Positions 19,429 through 30,358 of a stretch of 64,000 nt of DNA are shown piece by piece. Source of the DNA: Pyrenophora tritici-repentis (lineage: Eukaryota; Ascomycota; Dothideomycetes; Pleosporales; Pleosporaceae); assembly GCF_003171515.1 (NCBI RefSeq), contig NC_089396.1:124001-188000 (forward strand), given 5' to 3'. The position numbers and the translations under genes were made by a program. The notes below the pieces were generated by a model, which had not been told where the DNA came from, did not search any database, and saw only the letters and a program-made list of their open reading frames with translations. Each line of letters opens with the position of its first letter. Position 1 is the stretch's first letter.

Positions 19429-21930
19429 ATGTCTACTCCCTCTAATTCAGGCCTTCGCCGCCTTGTAGAATGCGACAAGCGCAATTCTCCTCTACCATCG
19501 CTATCAAATGCGCCTACTGTTGGCGATACTGCGAGCGAGGCCCAGGCTGATGAGCCCTTGGCAGTACAGGCGGACTTCCCCAACGACGGCGACGACGACG
19601 ACGACGACGACAATTACGACGGGCTTGATTTTAAGCGTGTGCCGTATCTTGAGCGGCGCCAGGTTGAGCGTAATAGTCGCGGTGGGCCAAAAAGCTGGAT
19701 CTACCGCCACGGCTGGGCCGTCTGGCACCGCAAGTACAAGAAAAACTACTGGCTTTGCCGGTACTGCCATCAACGACGGAAGCAGGAGGCTTGCTACGAG
19801 GCTGACAGCACTACAAACGCCGGCCGACACCTCTCAAGCAACAAGCCTGGACACTCACACGGACCTAACGGACCTGTACCAATTGCTAGCCGGGAGGGCA
19901 ATATTATGGGCGCGCTCGCAAAGTCCCAAGTATATATTATGAGGTCTAAAGGGATAGAAGTATCGCAAGAGGTAGCAAACGAGATAGCAGCAAGCTTTTC
20001 AACCTCTCGATTTCAGGACGCGCTGAAGGACTGGGTAGTCGCGGACAACCAGAGCCTTCGCGTAATAGAAACGCCGCAGTTTCGAGCCATGATTGCGGCC
20101 GTGAGCCCGCTAGCCGAAGCTCTCCTTTGGCGTAGCCACTAAACGCTCCACGATCATATTATTACTGAGTACAATACATACATACTAGCTGTTGCCAACT
20201 ACCTTCGCGAAGCCCGGTCGCTTATACACGTGTCATTCGACAACTGGACTTCAACTGGTGGGCAGTATGCTTTTACTGGCCTCTGCGTACATTACCTTAA
20301 CAGCGAGGGCAAGCTAGTTGACCACCTGCTTGGGTTGCCTGAGCTACACGGGGCGCACACTGGCAATAATATTGCCGCTGCAGCAACAACAATACTTCGG
20401 CTATTTGGCGTTGACAACGCGAGGGTTGGGTACTTTGTGCTTGACAACGCAAGTAACAATGATACTGCAGTTGAGTCCTTAGCAGAGGAGTTTGGCTTTA
20501 TCGCAAGCGAGCGGCGGCTGCGGTGCTGCTGCCATATACTCAACCTAAGCGCACAATTAGTAATTTGGGGCAAAGACCGTAGCGCGTACGAGAATGAAGC
20601 CGCACACCTTGAGGAAGAGGAGAAGTACATGGATGAGTGGCGCAAATACGGTCCTGTTGGCGTCCTCTTTGACGTGATTGCGTCTATCTGTACGCCTCAA
20701 ACTCGACAACTACTAGAGCGCCTACAGTGCGAGGAGGCAGAGTCTCTAGGTGTTACACCCCACATCCGGCAGCTTGTGAAGCCTGTTAAGACACGCTGGA
20801 ATAGCTATTTCAACACGTTTGTCCGTGCAGCTGAGCTACACGGCCCTATCGATGGCTATATTGAGTGTAAACTTGAGGAGCATAGTGCTGCAACAGCAAC
20901 CTCACGACGCCGGAAGAATCGTGAGCAGCTCCCTGCTGCCCAGCCACGGTTATATATACGCGAAGGGGGTCTAAGCGGCAAGGACTGGGCGACAATAACA
21001 GAATACATTCGACTCCTTGAGCCATTTGCCGAAGCTACACGGCTACTTGAAGGTCGCGGCCGACACGGCCGACACGGCGCTATATGGGAAGTTCTAGTAA
21101 CGTTTGAGTGGCTTCTTGACCAGCTTGAGGCTCTCAAAGACCGCCTTAAGGATGTAAATTACGAAGATCTAGATGCGCCTGAAGATCATCTTATTACAAA
21201 CGTTAACCTTGCGCATTGTAAGCTTGCTGAGTACTACGCAAAATTCGATAACGCGCCTGTCTACTACACTGCTACAATACTACACCCGCACTACAAACAC
21301 CACCTCTCAGCGCTCTGGAAGGTGCCTGACACCCATGTCACTGCCCGTGACGGTGTCCACTATCGCGACGGCTGGCTTGACAATAACCACCGGGCATTCC
21401 TGCGTATGTGGCAGGGGCGGAAGGACTCTGCAGCCACTTCAGCTCACACTGTAACGCCGCCGCGTAAGAAGCCCCGGCTAGGGATTTCAACGTCGCGATC
21501 AGCTTTTCTACAGTCGTCAATTGAGCAAAGCACACGGCAGTTAGAGGCAAGCCTTGCTGAGGATGAGTATGAGATATGGAAGCGGCAACCAGCGTTAGCT
21601 GAGGAGGATTGGCTGTCTCTTAATCCGCTTCTATACTGGGAGTCAGTTGCTGGGCAGTTCCCTATACTCTCAAAGTTCGCTATTGACGTCCTAACAATAC
21701 CAGCAGCAGCGGCAGACTGTGAGCGGACTTTCAGCGAGCTTGGCGACATGTTAGGCACCCGGAGACTCCATATGAAGCCAGAGCTTATTTCAGCTTTGCA
21801 GAGCTTGAAGAGCTGGAAGAGGCTTGGTATACAGCCAACAACTACCTCAGCTTCTGGGCTAGCGCGCACACTATCAGAGGAAGAAATCTCAAAAGTACAG
21901 GAGCATTTATCTCAGTTCGACGTCAGGTAA
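19429..21930 (+). pseudogene. hAT transposase of element A with one in-frame stop
   Basis: An 834-codon frame broken only by TAA at 20140-20142. The N-terminal third has an Asp-rich run and a BED-like zinc finger (WLCRYCHQRRK followed by His residues). The RNase H-like core starts HVSFDNWTSTGG, with GYFVLDNASNNDTAVESL and RRLRCCCHILNLSAQ further on. The C terminus carries the hAT dimerisation domain (KFAIDVLTIPAAAADCERTFSELGD). At the stop, element D has Asn in WRSHNSV; a CAA to TAA change is one possibility. Without readthrough the two halves would be separate peptides, the second having a possible start at 20230. Confidence 0.85.
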
Positions 21931-22106
21931 CTCAGTTCAGTCAGTCCAGTCAGTCCGCAGGCCGCGGCGACGTCAGTTCAGTCAGTCAGTTTTAGTTTAA
22001 TTGAAAAGTCTTGGCAGTCAGTCCAGTCCAGTTCAGTGACCTCAGGACGTCAGTTCAGTCAGTCCAGAGAGCTCCGGACTGACTGAACTGACTGATAGCA
22101 ACTCTG
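21911..22106. repeat. right CAGT-type terminal array of hAT A
   Basis: About 195 bp of repeated CAGT/ACTG units (CAGTTCAGTCAGTCCAGTC and similar) in both orientations, beginning within the last codons of the transposase frame and ending at the element boundary. Confidence 0.85.
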
Positions 22107-22114
22107 ACCTGAGG

Positions 22115-23718
22115 GCTGTAACAGGCTGAGCCTATTACATGCGCTACGCTGTGTGCGTAGCTGTCGTCATGCGATTCCTTCGAGATACATCTATAGGTTT
22201 CTGTCATCATCCATCTAATTCTACTTCGGCCCATCTTCGGTCCGCTCCTGTATTTATGTACAGCTAGCATCCTTTTGTAGCTCTTTGTCAAATCCACTCT
22301 GTTACAAGGCATCTCTTGATCAGTCATCTGTGTATCGTCATCGATACGGCCGCTGGGGTCTAGCCCCTTACAAGGGCATCATCATCCGAGAAGACTCGGA
22401 AGAGGTAGCAGAGCCGACTACCAGTCTGGTACCTCGAAGTGTCGACTCTGGTCTCGTATCTCGCACATCGAACATGCGACACAGCGAACGCGTTGAGTGG
22501 TCTGCCGACTTCCGCTTGAGTTTCAATGCCCAAGTCTTTTCCGGTGACTTCTCCGAACTGCTGTTGTCTGGTTCTGTCGCTGGCGAAGCGTCCAATTCTG
22601 CCCGTACTCCGGATTTTCTGGCCATGCTCCCATCCACTTTTCCTAGTCCATCTAGCCAGTTCGCTGACGACGCCGACTACCTCATCACGCGCCGAGCCTG
22701 TCCCGGTTGGTCCATGATGGAACTTGACATACCTGCCAACACCACCTCGCTATTTGACAATCTGAACAGTTCTTTGCTCCAAGGATTTCGGCCTTTGATT
22801 AGTAGCGTCCAAAACCACATCATCTCCACATCGACCCAGATGAGGCATCTACTCCCTTGGAAAACCAGCCAAGAGCTCCAGAGAGCTTCTGCCGACATCG
22901 TTATCGTAAAGCAGATCATGTTTCTCCTCATGAATAACTTTGCTGGTTCTGATTACGCCGCATTCGATAGCATCTTCGAGCAAGTGAAGCGATTCTCCAT
23001 CTCTCAGATGGAAGATATTCTGGATGCGATACCAGAACCTTACACCTCTGCACTCCAGCAAAGTATCCTGACTATCGCTATCAAATCGAACATCCCCGTC
23101 ATTGTAGAGATTTTGCTAGGCAAGGGCATGGATCCTAACCGGGTCACTTGTCGTTTTGGTGGCAGGGTATCCGCTCCACTCGACTTAGCATGCAAATTCC
23201 ATCGTCTCGAGGTCGTGCAAATCCTCATCCGTCACGGAGCCAATCCCAATCGCGAGGCTAATGAGAATCAAGGTGCTACATATCATTTACTACATCTCGA
23301 TGTCGGCGCTGTTGAGTATCCATCTAATACCTGCGCGATTATGCAATGCCTTTTGATGGCGCATGCCACGATAAGATGTGTAGACTTAGAATACCGACGG
23401 TTTTGGACCAATGAGCCTTTGGTGGACGCATATATACGTTGTTCGATGTATCCACTGAAGTTCACACGTCGAGAAGAACCCCCAGAACTTCTGTTCAAAG
23501 TCCTTATAATGTGTAGCGTTGAACAATCCACTGCTGCAACGAAAAAGATCTTGGAAGGTTGGCGCGATTCGATGACGATATCAAATCAGTCTAAGCAGGC
23601 ATTACTACTTGTTTCAAGGCGCGCATCATATCAGGGCAACTCGGATATAGTCGATCATATCCAAGAGCTCGGAATTGCGCCAGACGCAAGCTGTCTTTGT
23701 GAAGCAGTAGGTGGCAAC
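22115..23718 (+). pseudogene. Clr5-ankyrin gene, middle part
   Basis: Directly after the second ACCTGAGG copy the frame continues as GCNRLSLLHALRC. One in-frame TAA near 22217 has to be removed by an intron; GTGCGT (about 22157) to TACAG (22263) would do so and keep frame, but this is inferred. The long open frame then runs from about 22264, with ankyrin-like repeats in its second half (TIAIKSNIPVIVEILLGKG, PLDLACKFHRLEVVQILIRHG). It is cut after EAVGGN at 23718 by element B. Confidence 0.75.
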
Positions 23719-23870
23719 CATACTTGTCAACGAGCGAGCCGGCTCGCTCAGCTCGCTCGGCTTGGACGTTTTGACCAAGCCGAATGAGCTGAGCGCGCAA
23801 TGCGCGCTTGCAAGCCGAGCGAGCTTAGGGATAGGCGCTCGCTCAGTCAGCTTGCTTAGCTTGGTTAGAT
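23719..23870. repeat. left CGAG-type terminal array of hAT B
   Basis: Repeated CGAGCGAGC and its complement GCTCGCTCG, with degenerate copies such as CAAGCCGAGCGAGC. Confidence 0.85.
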
Positions 23871-24147
23871 GGGGCGGTTGGAAACTTGGGGCTGAAGGAC
23901 TTGGTGGAGGGGCAATCTCACGATGATTTTTAGGTGTAGTGCGTAAGTTCGAAACCTAGTTATAACATAAAATACACTCTTTTTTGCTATATTTCTAGCA
24001 AATAAGCTACTAAATTTCCGGCTAACCGCCTGGCAACAATATTCTCCTTTTGCGACACTTCACTTACTACTTATCACCCACCACACTCATCTATACTCCA
24101 TCAACGCGTCTCTATTTGCAGCTACTATCTACCTCGCCGTTGCTATA

Positions 24148-24589
24148 ATGCCAGCAAAAAGAACACGCGTTAATGCTCCAGAAATCGCGGCAACTTTATC
24201 AACAACTTTATTGAGCCTGCAGGGCTTACGGAGAACGAGGAAGATGAATATGAGGCTTGGAAACGCAGCGAACCGATCGCTGGCGAGGGCGTCGACCCTA
24301 TAAAATACTGGTAGAACTCCGCGATCGCCACCCTAGCCTTAGCAAATTTGCTATCGACATGCTATCAATCCCAGGCTCAAGCTGTGAGTGTGAGCGCTTA
24401 TTCAGCGAGCTGGGTGACCTCCTCGAGCCCCGTCGGCGCAGCATTTCTCCGCAACTTCTAGCAGCAATACAGTGCGATCGACGATGGATAAGAGCTGGAT
24501 TTGGCAGTGGTGAGGTGCCTGTAAAGGGGGTTATCAGCGATGAGGAGATGGACGCGAAATACGGTGTACATAAGTGGGATATTAGCTGA
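24148..24589 (+). pseudogene. hAT B transposase deletion derivative
   Basis: Starts MPAKRTRVNAPEIAAT, similar in style to the starts of the D and C transposases (MPSIPAKRK, MAKRRLPQ). The BED and RNase H parts are deleted. After a frame change near 24305, an uninterrupted frame (within 24257-24589) encodes the complete hAT C-terminal dimerisation region: SLSKFAIDMLSIPGSSCECERLFSELGDLLEPRRRSISPQ and on to a normal-looking end KWDIS. Catalytically dead by content. Confidence 0.8.
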
Positions 24590-24639
24590 GAAACTCAACA
24601 CCAAGGTTTCTATATAACTTTCCTAATCGGGACTGAGCC

Positions 24640-24769
24640 CATCAAGCCGAGCGAGCTGACAGCCCTGTTTCAGCCAATCCGAGCGAGCCGAGCGAGCTGC
24701 TGGCCTCCGCTCAATTGGCTGAGCAAGCCAATTGGCTGAGCTCGCTCAGCTTGCTCATTGACATCTGTG
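24640..24769. repeat. right CGAG-type terminal array of hAT B
   Basis: Repeated CGAGCGAGC units (CCGAGCGAGCCGAGCGAGC near 24690) and complements, ending at the element boundary. Confidence 0.85.
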
Positions 24770-24777
24770 GTGGCAAC

Positions 24778-26631
24778 AACAAAGGACTTGTTCAGAAATA
24801 TGTCCGAGCCGGTATAGATATTCATGGCACGTATGGCCGGTCATCCAACATACCCTATGCCGGAACCTTACCCGAAGATATTGAGCCTCAGCTTCGGGAA
24901 GGATGCTCTATAGAACTTCACTTAACTACGCCGTTTGCGGAAGCTATTAGATGGCGCCATCAGCATCTAATTGAAGAGTCCAAGAACTTGAATCATCTGC
25001 GTTGGTCCAAGCTTGTCCCGGTTCTTCTCGCTGCCGCCGAAATTGGCAACAAAGAGATGGTTCAACAGGTCTTGAGGTTGCTCGAAAAGAAGCGGTTACC
25101 GCCGAAACAGCTGATTAGCACTTTGATCACCGTAGCTGTGTTGGGGAATCACGAGAGTATCGTCGATCTTCTCTTAGATGCTGGCTCCCGGCCAAATAGC
25201 GGAAGTGTCCTTGCAGCTATACTCGTCCGGAACTCCAAACTTGTAAAACTGTTTCTTGATAGCTACATCGAAAGCAAGGATTCGGAACTGGCACACTTTG
25301 CAGTCCGTTGGGGGAATCCGACTATTTTGAACGATCTGATAATCGGTGGATTCCCGATCAACGACGGCAGAATGTAAAGACCATATGGAACTTGTTTGCG
25401 TCTGCCCTCTTACCCTCGAGGTCCATGGTTTTCGCCTTTTAAAGAAGCCATACAACAGAATAACCTTCCGATCTTGCGGCTACTACTCGATAATGGAGCG
25501 GCCACTCCCGTGCCTTTTAATCGAACAAAATCACCTCTGGTAGTGGCTATCTCTAGTGGCAATGTGCAGATAATACACGAAATTATGGCTGGTGGTGCAG
25601 ATCTCAACGATCCAGGTGCCCTTTTGGCTGCTGTTTCACAATCGATGGAGATTCTTGACATTGTTCTGACTGCGTTCCGTGGGCGTTATCCCACGGGGGG
25701 CAGAGGTTTCTTCGACAGGGCGTTGCGCAAAGCGATTCGAGAAAAAAATGAGACAATCATACGAAAGCTAGCTGAACACGCTGACTTGAACGACACTGAA
25801 TGGCTTGATGTAAAGGGAGAGGTGAAGCATCGGACGTCTGAACGGACAAGTGATATATTCACGAATGTTGAGTACCTGTGCCTACCGACGTTACTTAGGG
25901 AAGGCATCGCTACGCGCAGTGTCAACATCGTAAAAATTCTACTAGACTCTGGCGGCAATCCCGACAGTACAGTGGAGATGTATCCCAATCATTCACTGAG
26001 AGGAAGAGTTACGGCCATCTCAAAAGCGATATCGACCGGTGATCTTGCCATGGTGAAGCTGCTACATGACGCCAACGCCAACCTGCACTTCAGCGCAACC
26101 CTTGGTATCACACACACGTCGCTACACCTAGCCGTCGAACTAGGTCACGCTGATATTGTAGAATATCTGCTTGACCGCGATGTTGATGTAAACGCGCCAC
26201 CCTGTACCTTCGAAGGCGGCACAGCTCTTCAGTTCGCCGCAAAAGTCGGCTCCGTTGGCACCGCAGAGCTACTCATACAGCATGGCGCAATCGTCAATGC
26301 ACCAGGAAGTACATATGGCGGGCAAACCGCTTTCGAATTCGCAGCAGAGTTCGGCAGAATGGACATGTTGCTTCTACTCTTCCATAAAGGCGTAGATCTT
26401 GTCTCGGATGGCGGGGCGCAGATACGGAGAGCCTGCAAGTCTGCGGAGGAAAATGGGCAGGTTGCTGCCAGGGATCTAGTTATGCAGCTTGCCGAAGCGA
26501 AGGGAATGGATGTCTTTGCAATGGGTGGTTACAACACCGTTGGAAGCATTGGCAATGTGGGCCTTCCGGCAAGTGGGGGTTATGATTTTCCTTCGGAGAG
26601 TTTACATGGATCAGACATGATTGCCATCTAA
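24778..26631 (+). pseudogene. Clr5-ankyrin gene, C-terminal ankyrin part
   Basis: Continues from the second GTGGCAAC copy as NKGLVQKYVRAGIDIHGTYG. The frame runs to 25377, changes near 25380-25400, and goes on to a stop at 26631. At least five good ankyrin repeats lie in the last third (TSLHLAVELGHADIVEYLLDRD, TALQFAAKVGSVGTAELLIQHG, TAFEFAAEFGRMDMLLLLFHKG and neighbours). The frame change is probably an intron, but GTAAAG at 25376 does not match the phase of any acceptor I can see, so a frameshift is possible. The whole gene from 18590 would be a Clr5 plus ankyrin protein of over 1200 residues. Confidence 0.75.
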
Positions 26632-28278
26632 AGATAGCGCTAGGAGGAATCAATTTTCACGGCGGCGCAGGTTTTCATCTGAGAGCATAAGTTCTATGAT
26701 GTCGTGGTAATATCTGTGCCCGCGTTCTCATGGCGGCCCGTTTGGACTAGTCAGTGCATCCCACGCCACGTCCCGACTCCACGAAGCCTGTAACCCCGCC
26801 ATGACGGCAATGCACATGGCATCCCCTTAAGCTGCGATTCATTGGGTTTCTTGTCCCACGCCCCTTGATCATTCTCATGCCACCACCACTTGAGCACTGG
26901 TCTTATCGGAGCCGTTGCGGCGCAATCAGAAGGCTGCCGTTTGGCCAATCACGTCGCTGCAAAAAGCGGATCCGCGTCATACATATTGGCTGCGAGATGC
27001 CGAGCGACAGGCCTGATACCAGAAGGAATTATAGATTCATCCTCCTAACCCATTTCGCTCAGACAGTCTCCATGATAGGGTAGTGTGATCTGCTGCTCAT
27101 CGTATAGTTCGGTTGGCTGCCTGTAGGGCGTCTTTCCGTTCCCGCTGCATCATAAGGTTTCGCACTTGTTTCATCACGGGGGGACGATACACATGGACTT
27201 GTCAGGGTGATGCAGAAGCGATTTCTCGCTTTCCGCGGTCGCTGGCGGATCTCTTGTAGACTTACTTGGTTTGATCGCGATGTGAATTGGATAGGCTTGG
27301 CGTGGTCTCGGGGTATAAATTCCCGCCACCTCTGTCGAACCGTGCTCCCCTGTCCTGCTTTGCGTTTCTCCTTGTTGAAAGTAGTACTATTATATTTGAC
27401 TTTTTTTGTGGAGTAAAGCCGTTGGACTGTTACATCACCTCAGCTGTCAAAGCTGTTGTGGGGGATTCTTAGGTAAGTTAGTACAATCAGGTATGTTCAT
27501 GCTAGTCGCTCTCACTCGAATGCCGCATACTGCTTCCCCTTCATATGGATTTGAAGTTTCTGTGTGGTGGCTGACCAACATAAGACGTAGAACGCTCGAC
27601 CTATCACTTCCTTCGGCATTGCTAGTGATAGCAAGGTACGTTTGCCCCGAAAGAGCTCCTTGCAATTCTCGACTGCGCACATGTTCATGGTATACTTTCG
27701 TGACTTTTGTGTGTTTACACGTTGGTGTTGTGAGTTGTGTTCTGCAGTTACATGACCCGGCTGTGGCTATGGGGTCATCTAGCTTGTATTGAACGTGTCA
27801 ATTATGAGTCAAGGACGATGAAGGGGCATGTCTTCCTCCATCGTCGACGACTCTCTCAACGGTATACAATGTTACCGCCAAGGGGCTGAAAGCAGCCATG
27901 CCTTCAACTCCCCCTTGACGCACATTATCGTTGCAGTATTGACACAACATTTCCACCTCCTTCCGTTATCTGTGGCCATGATCAGGTTGGCTCATTGCAT
28001 ACGACCACCTGGCTACATCATAGGTCACAGATAAGTAAAGGTTATGGAAATCTTCTCCCAACATTCACGACAACCCAAATGAACTCAAATGAACCTAATG
28101 CTACAAACTCCTAATCAACCACGACGCCCACAAAGCGCTAGAACAGTACTGATGGCCGACAGTCACTTTCCCGGTATGTACTCGTCGTAGACTGACATTC
28201 CAAATGGAAAGTAAGTGCTAATTGCTATTACTAGATCCCATTTCCCACAAGACGCCATTATTCCCACCTCTTCCCATT
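26632..28278. other. long intergenic region without a supported gene
   Basis: About 1.65 kb. A TATA-like GTATAAATT near 27314 and a splice-donor-like GTAAGT near 27474 could mark a long 5' leader of the downstream C2H2-like gene or an untranslated transcript, but no convincing protein frame is present. Confidence 0.4.
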
Positions 28279-29651
28279 ATGACTGGCGCCGTTCATTCAA
28301 TGGCTCCTCAAGTCACCCCCACCCCTACGTCCACACCGTCCGCAAACAACGTCAACGTGCTTCCCGACATCAACATGCAACGTAGAGAACTTCCTTCCCC
28401 ATTCGTAGTGCTGATACTAACTATTGGCAGACGAAACAGACAACCAACTGTCTACTCAGACAGGACATCACCAGGATACATCCCGCAGATCCAAACGATC
28501 GCGTGAGGAATCCCCTTCCGCCTCGACCAACGCCCACAAGCGTAAGCGCAAGCGCAAGCGTGATACGGGGGGGCTTGATGGAGTTCGTCGTGTCGGATGC
28601 CCGTATTACAAACATGACTCGAGAAACCCCATAGCAAAATCGTGCAAGGGCCAGGGTTTCAATGAGACGGGCAAGCTAAAGTATGCCACTGTCTTTGCGT
28701 GGTGTGTATTGTCGTAGTTAACAGAAAGCAGAGACCACATCAAGGACATACACGGCCTCCCGCAGCAAAGGTGTAATACCGATATCAACTTCAAGGCCAA
28801 CCCTTACGTCAAGTTCAAAGATTTGGGCGTAAAGTGGACTCTGGCGTACCGCAGACTGTTTCCAGAGGTACCTGAGGATAAGGTACCTTCACCATGGGCG
28901 GCTGAAGAACCACTACGCCCAGCTATCTATCCTGACGATCTCGGCAAGATCAGCAAGTATGCTACGCGCCTCATCCTTGATCTCGTGGAGCGAAATCTAT
29001 CCGGGCATCTTCCAGACGACCTCGAGAATGAGATCAGGAAAGCAGTTCTAGCAGCCGGGTCGTTGGTTAATGAGGAAGCTGCCTTGGCGAGTTCATCCAC
29101 GTCCAATGATGCCACAGGTGCTAGGGGTTATTCCTCAAGCACTAGCGAAGCCGTTGAGCTCGCACCATTCTATTCTCACGAAAACCTTCCAATAAACACC
29201 AAAGATGAGGGCTATTGTGGCAGCAGTCCAGCCATGTCCAACAAAAGCTTTCCCGGGGCGATGGTAACACCAAACCTAGCCATGGCCCTGGAACCCGACT
29301 TTCACATGGACACAAAACCAGTGCTGGTAGAGGGAGGGATGCGGAGTGGATTTGCACCGCCCCCTATTCCCGCAACTCTATATCCCGCCCTCGGACAAGA
29401 GAACTTTCCGCCGAACCACTCGGGTAATTGGGTCGGGCCTAATATGCCAATCGATTTCAGCCCTGCCGCTAGCGCCCCGCTAAGTCATCAGTGGGACGCC
29501 CAAACATGTTCACGGCTACCCCTCACCGGCCCCCGATTGCAATTTCGACGACTTCTCTCTCTTCGACGGCATCTCTGCCTACCTTGAAGACCCCACGTAT
29601 GCTCTTGACGAGGCGGACATGAGATACAACATCGATGATTGGGTCAATTGA
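28279..29651 (+). CDS. Putative regulator with divergent C2H2-type zinc finger
   Basis: Exons 28279-28381, 28431-28680 and 28732 onward. Exon 2 encodes a basic nuclear-type stretch (HKRKRKRKRD) and then CPYYKHDSRN...KSCKGQGF..TGKLKDHIKDIHGLPQQRC, the Cys-Cys-His-His arrangement seen in a fungal family whose finger begins CPYxKHxP. The rest is low complexity, likely an activation region. The third-exon frame stops at 29587. However, the next frame from 29484 to 29651 reads like the real acidic end (DCNFDDFSLFDGISAYLEDP ... NIDDWVN, stop 29649-29651). I could not find an intron of the right phase, so either one is missed or there is a 1-nt shift. Function beyond possible DNA binding is unknown. 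Confidence 0.65.
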
Positions 29652-30358
29652 TTTGTACGCAGGGAAGGAGAGGGAGACACGCGTGGTTGCTATTTCTGTA
29701 CATATGACTAGGGTTTCAAAGGGGTTTCGGTCGCACATGCTCCAACTACGGTAATGATCGAGGTACGGTCAAGGGTAATAAGGGATAACTGTGAGGCATT
29801 GGGAATGAAAGAACATGACTCCTTGCTTCAACTCGACGTTGTTGGAACACCCCTGAATGCCGTTATGCTGATCCTCAACCACTGCCTGTGACTAACGCTA
29901 TGCCGTCTGGGAAAACAAGACTTCGGTTCGGTCAAATACGCACATGTTTTCGGTGCCGTAAGCATGGGCACTGAGCATGGGTAATACCGTGGAACTCTGT
30001 GAGGGGATACGTCGGCACTAGGCTGGAATGGTACTAGCGTGATATTGGTACCTCACCTGGGCACCATCTCCGCGGACACGTCTGTTCGATGATTGCCCAT
30101 CTAGACATTATCTGGAATACTATTGCATACTTCACCATATGAAACACTTGTCTAATCTATCCAGCGTTGCGAAAGTTTGATTTTGAGTTGCGGCTGCGTA
30201 ACTGTTTGCTCATTCACATCAGCACCTGATCGGAGTTCCAACACCCCACTAAAACTAGAATCTGACGCCGACTGTTGACTTACACGTCATAATTTCATGT
30301 TGAACTATTTAACATTCGCTAGACCTGAGCCCGAAACTACTCGGTCCCTACACCAACA
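29652..30358. other. intergenic, no gene seen
   Basis: 707 bp upstream of the RBR ligase gene; no repeat or recognisable frame. Confidence 0.5.

Larger units (their letters stand above)
19028..22106 (+). mobile_element. hAT element A, 3079 bp, full length
   Basis: Bounded by exact 8-bp duplications ACCTGAGG (19020-19027 and 22107-22114). Left end CAGACTTGCTATCAGTCAGG; right end, reverse-complemented, CAGAGTTGCTATCAGTCAGT. Inside both ends are dense arrays of CAGT/ACTG-type tetramers, including CAGTTCAGTCAGT. The transposase (19429-21930, +) has one internal stop. The element lies in the second exon of the Clr5-ankyrin gene, in the same orientation. Confidence 0.95.
23719..24769 (+). mobile_element. 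hAT element B, 1051 bp, internally deleted
   Basis: Bounded by exact 8-bp duplications GTGGCAAC (23711-23718 and 24770-24777). Left end CATACTTGTCAACGAGCGAG; right end, reverse-complemented, CACAGATGTCAATGAGCAAG. CGAGC-type arrays line both ends. Only a remnant of a transposase is left. It lies in the ankyrin exon of the Clr5-ankyrin gene; deleting the element and one duplication joins EAVGGN to NKGLVQKYVRAG with no frame change. Confidence 0.95.

Noticed and set aside
20140..20142. Recoded stop (readthrough) in transposase A
   Set aside because: No readthrough context or downstream structure is evident; a nonsense mutation is simpler.
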